DNA of 64,000 bases from Agrypnia vestita (lineage: Eukaryota; Arthropoda; Insecta; Trichoptera; Phryganeidae), in NCBI GenBank assembly GCA_016648135.1, contig JADDOH010002610.1, positions 62,001-126,000 on the forward strand, read 5' to 3'. Positions 43,101 to 53,316 of this stretch are shown one piece after another. Below the pieces are notes generated by a model. The model had not been told where the DNA came from. It worked only from the letters and a program-made list of their open reading frames with translations, and searched no databases. A program made the translations under genes and the position numbers. Every line of letters starts with the position of its first letter. The first letter of the stretch is position 1.

Positions 43101-46100
43101 AAAGTGGTCCACTTAAGTCAGCCGTATGATAAGTCGTTAGCTTTATGAACACCCAAAAAAGATTTCCATTCCTACTTTCCTACATAAAAAATAGCTTTAT
43201 CTCTAAGAGACATCCATAGTATAACTTAAGTCTATTACGCTTAGTGCAATTTAAAAATATTGGATTTTACCTCATCAGGGGCTCCGGAGACTGCATCACT
43301 CCGCCGTCCAGGGCGGAGAGCTGCACGGACGACTCCAGGCTGCTGCTCAAGTACCAGGCGTGCCCAGATGTTCAGTCTACGGAGAGTAATGGTGAGTTTA
43401 ATGTACCCCTTCATACAATAACACATGATCAAAGAAGTTCAATGGATATTGGGGGCTTGGAAGTACTTTTAGGTCACCACCGTCATGCGACGGAAAAGCT
43501 CCAAATTCGTAGAATATTTGATGATTTATTACTCGATTAAACAAGTACAAAATATACATGAGTATAATTACAAAGACAACGATAGATATTCTAAGGGCCA
43601 TAGCCTCCGTCCACCCGCCGGAGGTCTATGAGAGACTGACGTGCCCACATAGGGCGTGGGCCTCCTTTTATATAATTTACGAACAAAGAAGTCTCCTGGA
43701 GTGCGGCTGTGAGTGTGGAGAATTCATCGGAAAATGCTGATGGTGCAATGAACTGCAGGCCGCGCGTGTCTTGCTCGTGCCTCGATTTGCTTATTTGGCA
43801 TTCCTTGCTACTGTATGTGTGTGTGTGTGTGTGTGGCCTAGATTGGTGGTTTTTTGTATTGTTGTATGAATTCCACAGATATAAATACCAGATTAGTAAT
43901 GGCAAAACAAGCCTTTGATGCAAAAATACAAATCTGCATACCACAAACAGAAGTCCACCAAGATAGTCTTATTTTTATAGCACGGATGTTTAGCCTAATT
44001 TGAAAATAATAGAAATATTTATGTGACACGCATTCTGTATTACAATGTGTTATGTGTCACAAATGTTGTGTTAAATTTCGATAATGTATATATAATCTAG
44101 TATATGTATGCACTAACTATGAGTTAATGAAATACATTATCCAAATTTATACATGTTACAAGAATACACTTTATAATTGTTAATTTTGTTAGCTAGCATT
44201 TTATAAATCAACAAGGTGTACAAGAACACATTTATTAAGTATGCGAAAAAAAAATTATATATTAAATTTGATGTAATTAATGGAAGAAAATTTAGTGATT
44301 TTCGTCTTCTTCTCCAGTAAAGTCATCTGGTCCATCGTAAGCGGCATTTGTTTAAAAATTCTTATCTGCTATTCCATGATGCACATGTCTAAGAATCAGG
44401 ACCGCGCCGCCCCTACGTGCGAAGTGTGCGGCGCACACAGGCGCCAAGGCAATAAGGGCGCCGGATGAAATGCCAGCGACAATTATTAAAATTATTTTTG
44501 TTACACAACAACATATTCTTTATAGTTGAGTATCGATAAGTAAGTAAGTACCGTTTTATTTTTCGCAGTAATTGCCAAGCGGAAGTTAACCGTTTTTACC
44601 TATTTAGAAAAATATTATATAAAACTGGAGGACATATTTCAGTCGAAATTTGAAAAATAAAAAAATATTCATGTTGAAACACGACCACAAAAAAAAGAGG
44701 CGCTTCATAGGTTTCGCACACAGGCGCTGCCGCGAGTCGGCGCGGTCCTGCTAAGAATCAACATATTCCTGATACTATGTTTTGTGTATTTCAGTGGAAG
44801 AGTTGGTGTGCCTAGCGACATGGAAGGAGGGTTCCACGAGGTATCTCGTCGGAAAGATTTCCCAGCTGAACAGGAGAACTTCCGATGAAGATTCTTATAG
44901 GTAATCATTTGATATCAACTTTTTCTTTGCCAAAACAATCCATTTTGCAATATTACCTATTCAATAACCATTGCACCAAATTTTAAGTGTCATTGTTATA
45001 AATGCCACTATATATAGAGACATTAAAGCAAGTGATTGTGGTATCGCATAAATAGTTATTAATTTGTGCAGATAACAATGTTGAAAAAGTTGTCTTTCCA
45101 ATTTGTTACAGACATAATTACATATATTTTATTTATTTACATTAATATCTTAGACACATAGAAATAGAGTAATTACAAATGTTATAAAAAAATAAGAAAT
45201 AACAGCAGGTCCAGGCATCAAATACATGCTGATATAAGAGGACATCAAGCACTATACATACTTAATAACATACTTAACACAGAAGAACTATACATAATAT
45301 ATTTCACACTTTAAATTACAGATAACTACATTGATTTATGAATAACTTCTGATTTATGAATTATCTCCCCCCCAACTCAAGTCTTTTCAGTTTTACCTTA
45401 GAATTACATGGATGATTTCCATTTATTTTTCTGGCTTTGAGGTCACTCCCAATTTGGGAACCCTAGACTATAGTCTCTTTGGCCCTGTGACAAATCCAGC
45501 CAAGCATGTGACAAGAAAAGAGACACATATCTGATTATTATTATTATTATTTTATCATTTTGTTTTGCGGTTCAACAGGCCGGGAGGCCCAATTACAGAA
45601 GCCAAACACATCAAAAAACACCCAGGCTTGAGTAAATCACATGGATTAAAATTGTGATTTCACCGGGAATCGAACCCGGAATTATTTTGCACTGCGTACT
45701 TTACGATCAAAGTCTTCTACAGTCAGCCTGAACACAAGGCCGCCTTAAAAAAAGCTAAGAAAATCATTTGTGTTCATTTCTCTAATCAACATCTATTTAT
45801 TTATGACTACAATCATTTGTGTTAATTTCTCTAATCAACATCTATTTATTTATGACTACAATCATTTGTGTTAATTTCTCTAATCAACATCTATTTATTT
45901 AAAACTTAGAGCTGATTATGAATGGTTTCATCATTAAACACACAACATTTTTTATTCACTGACTTTTCACGTTTACTGTTTTTTACATGCTTTTATTAAT
46001 TTTATCTTATAATCAATATTTGACCCTCTTACTAACCAACAATCGGTCTGAGATTTGACAGTGAAACATATTCCTGATAACTTAACGTTATTTATATTTC

Positions 46101-49100
46101 AGATGTTTTATATACAAAGGGATCCACCACAATGGCAAGGTGACATACGAAATAGCCCAGTCAGGAGATGCCACGTGCAACGGGGTCCAGTCCAGCACCG
46201 AGGGAAGTCGGACCATGAAGCTGACTACTGGTGAGTTCACAGTGCTGAGATTACTTTTGGGTCAGGGTTACGTTCCGGGAAAGTGTAGTGTTCATTGAAA
46301 AACGCAGATCAATTTTCCATCATCAGTAATCTTTTCCCAAGTTTTCGTAGATTTGCATTCAGCAATCGTCATCAAATAAGTTTAATGATACTCAGATTTT
46401 CAACCTTATGTTTTTGATGCAACATGGTGAATTTTTTTAGATAAATATTTTCCAGACTGTTAGTACAATATACTATGGTCCTTGTTTGATATTATCGCAG
46501 TTGTCATTAAAGAAATTATTACACGTGTATGTTTTATTTTGTGGGTGACGCAGTGGACAACCACCACAACCGGTGTCGCTTCCCGTCCTGGATCACGGAG
46601 CACCACACGTGGCACAGCCTCAACCACACCCGGACCTACCACTTCTCTCTGAGGAACGCAACTCTCAAGGTATGTAATAAATACTTAATTCCCTTTCTGC
46701 ATACCATCGAGACGACATGCGCAACGTAAGTTTTGGAACACTCCAAAAATGTTTTTTTAACAATATATGAGCTGATGATGCTGATGTGGATTTCTATTGA
46801 ATGTTTAAACCTCTTTTTTTATTTTTTTTTTATCTTAGGAACAGTACAATTTATTATAATGACATTATATTATAGAGATCTATGCTTTATGTTGGAGGTG
46901 TTCTTTCTTTTTATTAATGTGTTGGTGTGGACTAAAAGAGAATCACCGATTTCAGATTTCGAATGAGGATGGCTCCGGCAATGAGATGCGCCTTGTGTGC
47001 CACTCCATCCTCCCGCCGCAGCATCCGACAGACAACAACCGCATTCAACTCGTCGCTCACATCACTCAAGGATGGTACGCTATGAGATTTTCTATTTTAT
47101 TTGGTTTAGCATAAAAACAGGCATGACATCTTCACATATTGTCATCTAATATTTCTAAGTATACAATATTCGTGTTGAAATTTGTTTTATGAAACATACT
47201 GCATACTGTGGTGATTCTAGAGGGAACTGTTATTCTAGTTTTGCAAAGATCAGTTTGCACATCGAGGTAGATAATCATTTACAATTACAATACAATACAA
47301 ATATGTATACTATCACTAACTCAGCATTTTTTCTTCTCTTAGGTACAGACAGTAAATAAAAGTGAATTAATCTGTCACTGTATAATTAAAATCGATTTCT
47401 GATACCTTCTCTATAAACTTATATCTGGGTAATTTTTGCTAGAATGGATTATATTATTTTTACATATTTGTCATAGTTTGGCGACCATTTCTAACTTCCT
47501 ATGATTTAAAAATGTATATAACGTTATTGGTATAATTTAAACTTTTAGTTTAAATTTTTCTCAAATAGCACTAACAAATTGCGAAGAATAATAGCTTATT
47601 ATTGTAATGGTCATAATGCTCGCCTAGTGATCTGGTGGTTGGCGATTCGAGCCCTATTCCAGAATGCCGGCGAGGCAGTCCTATTTTAATATCACAAGCG
47701 TTTAAAAAAAAAAAGTAATTTAAACCTTGAATTCTGTATGACCTTTTTATTGTATTATTTATCATTGATTAATATTATTTATTGGAACAATAGATGTTTT
47801 CGTGGAATTGACAGCTGTCGCTTGATGTTTTCAAAATGAAATCTGTCATCCTAACATAAATTGTCATAAATCAGGCTTAGAGTATATTGCAATTTTTACA
47901 GCTTGTCTGGCCATGTGTGCATGATGTTTCACAAGCGCGACGGGGGAGTCATTGAAGTCCAACACCCCGAGCAGCGGCACGACATTCCCGAGGACGCGTG
48001 CCAGTCCTTCGACCAGATCGGCACACCCTACACTACGCTCATTAGTAAGTTGTGTAGATTATGAGCTTTTATGGATCGTATATTATTTCTGGAACGATAA
48101 ACTGCGGACGAATTTCTTCATGGTGGATTGTGGATCATAACTGAATGATGAAATGCTGATGTGTGACGGGTCACATAATATCTATCGATATGCAATATTC
48201 AAGTTTTGGAGAACAGTCACTGTGTAACGCAGTGTTTGCAAAGTCAAATGCCACTTTTTCTGTCAAAACACTGCCATACATTGCACTCAATCATAATCGA
48301 TTTACTGTTTTGTATTTGCAAGATTTCAAATTCACTAAACATGACCGTTCCTTTCTATTAGCTGTAGGCATCAGAATGCCAATCTGAAACAATCTCTACG
48401 GTTCACTTGATAATAGGTTATTCAAATTCAAGGTAGGAACAACAGACGCTTCTCGTTTCAAGCTTTTATCAATTCTGACATATATCAACCTCGCCAAGAA
48501 AGCTTGATGGCGCCCTCCTACAGTAACATAAATTACTCGAGTGTCATCCATTAGTGTTACAGTTTAATGTTTAAATGATCCTCCATGATGCGTGTCATAG
48601 TCTCCTGGTTCCGAGACTGTGGACTGAATCGAGCGCTGGAACGATTACTTCTTTGTCTTTGTCTTTTTGTCACGGACTTAATTCCGATGAGTCGTCACTG
48701 TCGTAATAAACTCCTGATAGGCAGAATCTTTATAGATGTAAAAGAAAATCACCACAAAAGTAATATTGAAATATCCAGACATTCATTTTGAAATTACGTA
48801 TTTTTTCCACATCTTTATTCTTGTGACAATTGCGAGAGTGTAACATTTTCATGAATGCTTATGCTTTTCAGCCGCAACCCTACACCCGAAAGCGTGCCCA
48901 CACTTGGGACGGTACTCGGTGTATGATTCCCTGGCAGAGAAACGAAAACGAAGACAACAACTCAATTCAGGTAAATTAAATAAAGTAACCCGTCTGGAAT
49001 ATATATTTTTAACCCCTTTATGTTTGAGTTTTTTTTTCTATGTGGACACTTAAAGTTTTTTTTTACTATCATTTTTAAAATGATTTTTTTTAAGTATGTA

Positions 49101-52100
49101 AATATTTCGTGTTTTCAGATATCTTTGTAATAATTTACATTATCAGCGGTAGTCAACACATGATTTTGTAAAAAAAAAGTAGTTCACAAGAGCATATCAA
49201 CGGTACCTATGTATACTGTCGAATCTGCAAAAATTATTTTATATATATTTTCATTTTACTGTTTCAAACTATCCAATTTAGTCTATATTTTCGGACAATG
49301 TTGAAAAAAAAAGCTTAATATTCGATTAAAAAAAGCAAATATTAAGGAAAATATTTTTTTAAACATTATTGGAAAATATAGAGCGAATTGTATAGTTTAA
49401 GGATATTAAAATGAAAATTGAATTTTTGAAGATTCGACGCTATACTTTAGGACCGTCGATGTAGTATAAACCCGATTGTATGAAAACCAATAAATATTGC
49501 ATTATGAAAATTATATCTAGAAATATGTAAAAATACACATGTTATTCATAATATTAACTAATGGCCATTTTGCAAATTTCGCAATTACATCGCAACTTTT
49601 TTTGTTTCCTTGAATTTCGAATTAGCAGGGTTCCGCATAATTGAAACTGTTTTTTTTTTGGATCCTTTGATTTTCGAATTAATAAAGTTCTACTGTAGGT
49701 ACTGTCAAGAAAATATGTTTTTCAAACACTGAATAAACCAATATTTATAAATATGATAAACTAATTTAGACTATCTTACATGAAAAATTGCTAGAAACTG
49801 AGGCATAACATTTTGGGATAGACACAAAGAGATACGCACATACAGCCATCTCAGTATACACTCGACAAATGTTTTTCTAAACATTTGTCGAGGCCGTTTC
49901 TACTTGCGGCAGACGAATGACATCCTGGATATTGCTAAACATCATTGTGCGACACTATATAGTTTACGATATTTTGCCACTAGTATTTTGACTCTCAAGA
50001 AATATATACCAATCATCCTCTTTTTGTTTGCTTTCGGTGTTGCTATATTGTTGCAATGTCACTATTTCAGGAGACGACCAGGAAGCGACGGCGCCAGCAG
50101 TTCGAGAGTGTCCACTGGGAGTGGCTTACGAAGCTCTGGCCGTAGGATGCACGGGATCTCAGGATACAATGGAATTCAAGTCATCCTGCTCTGTCAGCGG
50201 TGAGTCGTTTAGATCTTCTTATATCCTTGATTTTGATATATACATACTTGCATATCCTTATGATTTCAACCTAAAAATTTGTGCTTTGAGAACATGTGTT
50301 TGTTGGGAAAGTGACTAAATTTATTGATTTGAAATTTTCAAAATAACAGAGTTATTGCAGTCCCGCAAAAGCTCTTCTAAGTGATACGCGCAGTTAGTGG
50401 AGATAATCATGGTGTTTGAGCGAAATGAAAAGGTTAATTAAATGTTGTAATGTCCACGATGTAGCGTATAGATTTTTTTTTGTGCAAATGCAATTTGAAA
50501 ATATGTACATACCTTTGCATAATTTTTTCCTCAAAAAACTTCACAATAAGGCACGGCGCACTTTATCAAAAAAAAATTATATACCATATCGCAGATAATG
50601 TAAGATGTATGCAAAATTTGAACAAAATTGGTCAAATAGTTTTCATAATATCATATCCAGTTTTGAGAAAAATGCCAAAGAAAAATTAAATTAATTTAAA
50701 AATTCACCTACGACCCTAGCTTCAAATTGCCGTAACTCAATGAAAATTATTGGAATTTTTGATTGAGTGATGCTCAAGTTTCAAGCTCTAAGGTAAAGCA
50801 AAAAAGAAACAATATTTTGAGAATTTCAAGATGGTGTACATAAAAAATAATTATGTATTCATCAAATTAAAGCAAATAATATATGTAATGCAATTCTGTT
50901 CCAGCTTATTCCTGCCACGGAAGCTGGACGGAGAACGGAATCCATTACCTGATAGCCTCGCCCAAGTCTCGGGCATCCATGGACCCTCGGAGATACTGCT
51001 TCATCTACACCATCAGTGGAACGGGGAATGGTGAGCTATTATTTCGTCTTCATCTATCCTTCTTTTACTTTTCATTCAAATAATTTATACCTAACACTTT
51101 GCTACAGTTCAAAAGCAACAACAAATTTGCGTGGAACAATGATTATTATACTATCAGATATTGAGATCAATTTATTTCCAGATTCCCACCTCGCAGACTA
51201 CGGCAACTCTGGATCCCGCTTGAACCGGGCCCGCCTCTCCACGCTGCCTCTGGTGGGGCGGGGAGGCTCTCCATCGGAGCTGCCTGGTACCATGCGGCTG
51301 AGCGCTGTGGCTTCCTCGTGCAGCCGGGCCATCTCACCCGGAGTGCAGGGTGACAGGGCGTACAATCTCACGGTCAATGGTATGTCAAGTATTTTTCAGA
51401 CATTTAGTAAATACGTGCAATACATATATCTATCTGATAAGGAATATAAAAAATTAACAGCGTTATTTAGTAAGAAATAATTTCAGTTGTACAAATTTAC
51501 AATTAGTGGATAAGACGGATATTTTACCATTTAATTATCAATAACACTTTATTATCAATATTTTCATTTTTATCAATTTTCAATAACAGTAAACTCTTGA
51601 TTATCCAGGACATTAGGAAAAAAAAACGGAAAATTTCTACAAAAAAAAACTCAGAAAATAATTATGGGCTGGACACTCGTTGCTTGCGCCTAGGTCCACT
51701 TCTGGCAATGCGACAAAAAAATTCAACATTTTTCTCGGTCCTAGTGAGAAAATTTGCATTATGTGTATCTCACATACTTGATGATTTTGTCCAAGTGCGA
51801 TGAAATTAAAACATCATTTTCACTGTTTGCATGCGCCTAGGTCCATTGCTGGCAATGCGACAAAAAAATTCAACATTCTCGGTCATAGTGAAAAAATTTG
51901 CGTTATGTGTTTCTCACACACTTGAAGATTTTGATCGAACGCGATGAAATTAACCCGATATTTTCACTGGTTGCATGCGCCTAGGTCCACTGCTGGCAAT
52001 GCGACAAAAAAATTCAACATTTTTCTCGGTCCTAGTGCAAAAATTTGCGTTATGTGTTTCTCACACACTTGAAGATTTTGATCGAACGTGATGAAATTAA

Positions 52101-53316
52101 CCCGATATTTTCACTGATTGCATGCGCCTAGGTCCACCGCTGGCAATGCGACAAAAGAATTCAACATTTTTCTCGGTCCTAGTGAGAAAATTTTCATTAT
52201 GTGTATCTCACATACTTGAAGATTTTGACCAAACGCGATAAAATTTACCAGTCGTTTTCACTGGTTGCATGCGCCTAGGTCCACTGCTGGCAATGCGACA
52301 CAAAAAATACACGTAATCGCACATTGCTAAAAAATCAGCCCTTAGGTGCGTACACTAATTATTAGACTCACAGCGGAATCTCTCTCTTATTCATGAACGA
52401 CTTCACCGATGACATATTTTTATTAATTACATATTTTAAGTTTTTGTTCTCTAATATGTACAACTCTTTTACAACAACAATTAATTGAAAAATAAAATCA
52501 AAACTTTAAAACAAGGTGTTCACTTGTTGCGCGATTACACTGATGCAATATTTACACACGAAAAATACACACAACTGCACATTGTATCATATGGCATGAA
52601 AATACAATACTGAGCCTATAAGAGAATAAACAATTTAATAAGTTCAAAGTACACCACTTAGGTGCGTATTTACATTGACATTAGACACACTCTGTGCTAT
52701 TCTGAAAATAGCAATATTGAGATGTCAGATCTTTATCCCAATCTTGACAGGTATGTATAACATTGTATTGCCGCCGATTTCGATATTTTAGGTTTGACAT
52801 GTTTGAAATTAATGAATTAAATCAATCAGACATCTCTATCGCGTAAACAAATCTTAAGTTATTCACAGTTACGAATAATTGATTGAATTCATTAATTTCA
52901 AACCTGTCAAACATAAAACGTCAATAAAACGGCGTCACAATGTTGTACTGTCATGATAAAAGAAATAGCAATATTGCTTACTTCAGAATACGGATGATTG
53001 TATCTTATTAACGGGGGATTATTTATTATTTTTACATTTCATTAAGAATTTCAATAATTGAAAAAAAACTGAATTTTTTAATGCCCCGGTTAATGTGACC
53101 CCAGATAATCGGGAGTCTCAAAATCAATAGAATTCTTTAAACGAAGGAAAATGGGTCACTAATATGACTATTTCTTTTAATTTTTCAGGCACGTGCGCTC
53201 AAAGCAGCGAGTACAACAGCGGCAGCTCGTCCCTCGGTCTGTCCGGCCTCTTCGTCGCTCTGCTGGCCGCCGCGTGGACACGCAGCGTCGCAAGGGCCTC
53301 CCTCTCTGTGAGATGA
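39988..53316 (+). CDS. Cysteine-rich surface/secreted protein (DUF7042-DUF7045 type), 14 exons, 5' end missing
   Basis: Fourteen exons join in frame (39988..40129, 41108..41178, 42468..42615, 43279..43391, 44795..44900, 46103..46230, 46554..46669, 46956..47074, 47902..48044, 48872..48970, 50071..50199, 50905..51030, 51182..51379, 53189..53316), all with AG acceptors and GT donors, giving 587 residues and a TGA stop. The first exon begins in phase 1, so the start codon and probably a signal peptide are in an unfound upstream exon. The N-terminus 'CEFPAQWAGLWFQNG' is the hallmark of the first domain of an uncharacterised arthropod family (DUF7044; then DUF7042/7043/7045 by memory). About 27 cysteines, several N-X-S/T sites (NSTY, NHTR, NATL, NLTV), an RKRR motif (residues 386-389) and a C-terminal hydrophobic stretch (about 560-574) point to a secreted, membrane- or GPI-anchored protein. 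No enzyme motif seen. Exons are GC-rich, introns AT-rich. Confidence 0.85.
40350..40660. repeat. ACTCCC-ended dispersed repeat (copy 3) in host intron 1
   Basis: TTTTTACTCCCTTTCTTTTA at the left, GAAAGGGAGTATAATAAAAA at the right, and inner CCCGTGATCCAATCGAGCTG / ACTCGAGGCGACGATAAAAA. Same family as 62248..62575. Confidence 0.65.
41108..41178 (+). CDS. Host gene exon 2 of the recognised set, residues 48-70
   Basis: Acceptor TTGCATTGCAG, donor GAAA|GTGAGT. Encodes 'GDGDCYRCIVIHAKHPSVLQ' then YKE. Completes the first module with two closely spaced cysteines (CYRC). Confidence 0.9.
41484..41705. mobile_element. Palindromic short element, family M2, in host intron 2
   Basis: ATTGTGGGGGTATTAAAGCA on the left, reversed right ATTGTGGGGTATAAAAACAA, with mirrored GAGGATTACTAATTTA / TAAATTAGTAATCCTC and AAATTCTAGATTTTAT / ATAAAATCTCGAATT blocks. 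Confidence 0.7.
42468..42615 (+). CDS. Host gene exon 3, residues 72-119
   Basis: Acceptor CACCCCCCAG, donor AACAG|GTCAGC. Encodes 'YCEQKASLNEMCDNISGDAP', a Pro-rich linker (QEPPPRPQPCPFKGAPF) and 'TFSYN'. Confidence 0.9.
42660..42785 (-). repeat. Penelope-type terminal module in host intron 3
   Basis: Minus-strand sequence carries the hammerhead-like core at 42716..42747 followed by GTCAGCCAGAGAGGTCACAT and GGCAGAATATCCCAGAAAAC. A related scrap is in the loop at 30194..30231. No coding sequence attached. Confidence 0.5.
42716..42747 (-). ncRNA. Hammerhead-ribozyme-like core (intronic)
   Basis: Minus strand: CTGATGA, T, stem II GGACCC-TGCAAT-GGGATCC (one bulged A), then GAAACGTC. Core bases CUGAUGA and GAAA are intact. 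Opposite orientation to the host transcript. Stem I and the cleavage strand were not resolved. Confidence 0.45.
42860..43225. repeat. Dispersed repeat shared with 19110..19450, host intron 3
   Basis: Ends about 55 bases before the exon 4 acceptor. Shared blocks: CAGCCGTATGAT, CTTTATGAACACCCAAAAA, CCTACTTTCCTACA, TCTAAGAGACATCC. Confidence 0.5.
43279..43391 (+). CDS. Host gene exon 4, residues 121-157
   Basis: Acceptor CCTCATCAG, donor AATG|GTGAGT. Encodes 'GSGDCITPPSRAESCTDDSR' and 'LLLKYQACPDVQSTESN'. The SGDC start parallels the GDGDC start of exon 2. Confidence 0.9.
43811..43835. repeat. (TG)n microsatellite in host intron 4
   Basis: About ten TG units (TATGTGTGTGTG…). Confidence 0.85.
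43955..44045 (+). repeat. SINE S2, truncated, host intron 4
   Basis: AGTCTTATTTTTATAGCACG, GTTTAGCCTAATTTGAAAAT and GTGACACGCATTCTGTATT match the body and tail of 32955..33120; the tRNA head is missing. The rest of intron 4 (43392..44794) is AT-rich, with a GC-rich unassigned patch at 43610..43790. Confidence 0.5.
44795..44900 (+). CDS. Host gene exon 5, residues 159-192
   Basis: Acceptor TGTATTTCAG, donor TATAG|GTAATC. Encodes 'EELVCLATWKEGSTRYLVGK', which resembles exon 12 (…SCHGSWTENGIHYLIAS). Confidence 0.9.
45640..45745 (-). repeat. tRNA-headed SINE fragment in host intron 5
   Basis: Minus strand shows GGCGGCCTTGTGTTCAGGCT and the B-box TTCCGGGTTCGATTCCCGGT. Similar to 13105 and 36294. 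Confidence 0.55.
45762..45901. repeat. 49-bp tandem repeat, about 2.9 units, host intron 5
   Basis: Unit starts AATCATTTGTGTTMATTTCT and continues CTAATCAACATCTATTTATT TATGACTAC (written in two pieces). Starts at 45762, 45811 and 45860. Confidence 0.85.
46103..46230 (+). CDS. Host gene exon 6, residues 194-235
   Basis: Acceptor TATATTTCAG, donor ACTG|GTGAGT. Encodes 'CFIYKGIHHNGKVTYEIAQS' and 'GDATCNGVQSSTEGS'. CFIY recurs in exon 12. Confidence 0.9.
46554..46669 (+). CDS. Host gene exon 7, residues 237-274
   Basis: Acceptor GGTGACGCAG, donor AAG|GTATGT (phase 0). Encodes 'NRCRFPSWITEHHTWHSLNH', a second C.FP.W motif, with glycosylation sites NHT and NAT. Confidence 0.9.
46956..47074 (+). 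CDS. Host gene exon 8, residues 275-313
   Basis: Acceptor CGATTTCAG, donor GGATG|GTACGC. Encodes 'NEMRLVCHSILPPQHPTDNN' and 'RIQLVAHITQG'. Confidence 0.9.
47600..47765 (+). repeat. SINE S2 in host intron 8
   Basis: Head with CGCCTAGTGATCTGGTGGTT and GGCGATTCGAGCCC, then GGCAGTCCTATTTTAATATC and ACAAGCGTTTAA with an A-run. Confidence 0.55.
47902..48044 (+). CDS. Host gene exon 9, residues 315-361
   Basis: Acceptor ATTTTTACAG, donor ATTA|GTAAGT. Encodes 'LSGHVCMMFHKRDGGVIEVQ' and 'DIPEDACQSFDQIG', ending the third module. Confidence 0.9.
48872..48970 (+). CDS. Host gene exon 10, residues 363-394, with RKRR
   Basis: Acceptor TGCTTTTCAG, donor TCAG|GTAAAT. Encodes 'ACPHLGRYSVYDSLAEKRKR' then RQQ. 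The RKRR run (residues 386-389) matches the furin-type consensus R-X-K/R-R. Confidence 0.9.
49198..49462. mobile_element. Palindromic short element, family M1 (copy 3), host intron 10
   Basis: GTATACTGTCGAATCTGC on the left, GAAGATTCGACGCTATACTT and TAGGACCGTCGATG on the right, with mirrored TTTCGGACAATGTTGAAAAA / AAACATTATTGGAAAATATA blocks. Confidence 0.65.
49605..49697. repeat. Tigger/pogo-type palindromic remnant, host intron 10
   Basis: TTGAATTTCGAATTAGCAGG…TTTTCGAATTAATAAAGTTC TACTGTA; the right end reversed is TACAGTAGAACTTTATTAAT, a pogo/Tigger terminal sequence. Confidence 0.5.
50071..50199 (+). CDS. Host gene exon 11, residues 396-437
   Basis: Acceptor CACTATTTCAG, donor AGCG|GTGAGT. 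Encodes 'ECPLGVAYEALAVGCTGSQD' and 'FKSSCSVS'. Confidence 0.9.
50905..51030 (+). CDS. Host gene exon 12, residues 439-479
   Basis: Acceptor CTGTTCCAG, donor AATG|GTGAGC. Encodes 'YSCHGSWTENGIHYLIASPK' and 'RRYCFIYTISGTGN'. Similar in layout to exons 5+6. Confidence 0.9.
51182..51379 (+). CDS. Host gene exon 13, residues 481-545
   Basis: Acceptor TTATTTCCAG, donor AATG|GTATGT. Largest exon; Ser/Gly/Arg/Leu-rich, with one Cys (ASSCSRA) and the glycosylation site NLTV at its 3' end (the N-G-T-C that follows is formed with the last exon). Confidence 0.9.
51680..52310. repeat. 147-bp tandem repeat, just over 4 units, host intron 13
   Basis: The landmark GCGCCTAGGTCCACTGCTGG begins at 51686, 51833, 51977, 52124 and 52271 (spacing 147, 144, 147, 147). 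Each unit also holds CAATGCGACAAAAAAATTCA and TTATGTGTNTCTCACA. The fifth unit is cut after the landmark. Confidence 0.85.
52793..52920. repeat. Inverted repeat, arms about 35 bp
   Basis: GTTTGACATGTTTGAAATTA ATGAATTAAATCAAT (left) pairs with ATTGATTGAATTCATTAATT TCAAACCTGTCAAAC (right). Loop of about 55 bases. Confidence 0.65.
53189..53316 (+). CDS. Host gene last coding exon, residues 547-587 and stop
   Basis: Acceptor AATTTTTCAG. Encodes 'TCAQSSEYNSGSSSLGLSGL' then the hydrophobic 'FVALLAAAW' and a basic tail 'TRSVARASLSVR', stop TGA. Small residues (NSGSSS) before the hydrophobic stretch fit a GPI-anchor signal; the basic end would also fit a short single-pass membrane anchor. Confidence 0.85.

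Larger units (their letters stand above)
51588..53127. mobile_element. Possible degraded Tigger-like element filling host intron 13
   Basis: Left AACAGTAAACTCTTGATTAT then CCAGGACATTAGG; reversed right GAGACTCCCGATTATCTGGG then GTCACATTAACCGGGGC. Both look like GATTATCC-type pogo/Tigger ends about 1.5 kb apart. The interior is a 147-bp tandem array, an inverted repeat and AT-rich sequence, with no transposase. Confidence 0.35.

Noticed and set aside
43241..43540. 98-residue plus-strand frame as one continuous exon
   Set aside because: A good donor (AATG|GTGAGT) at 43391/43392 and continuity with exon 44795 show that only 43279..43391 is coding.
44280..44468. Extra exon in intron 4 (GC-rich end 'AAPTCEVCGAHRRQGNKGAG')
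   Set aside because: No acceptor/donor pair keeps the phase between exons 4 and 5, which join directly in frame; cannot be excluded as a rare alternative exon but unsupported.
51016..51480. 154-residue continuous frame read as a single gene
   Set aside because: It is exon 13 (51182..51379) with read-through into both flanking introns; the splice sites and phases fit the multi-exon gene.
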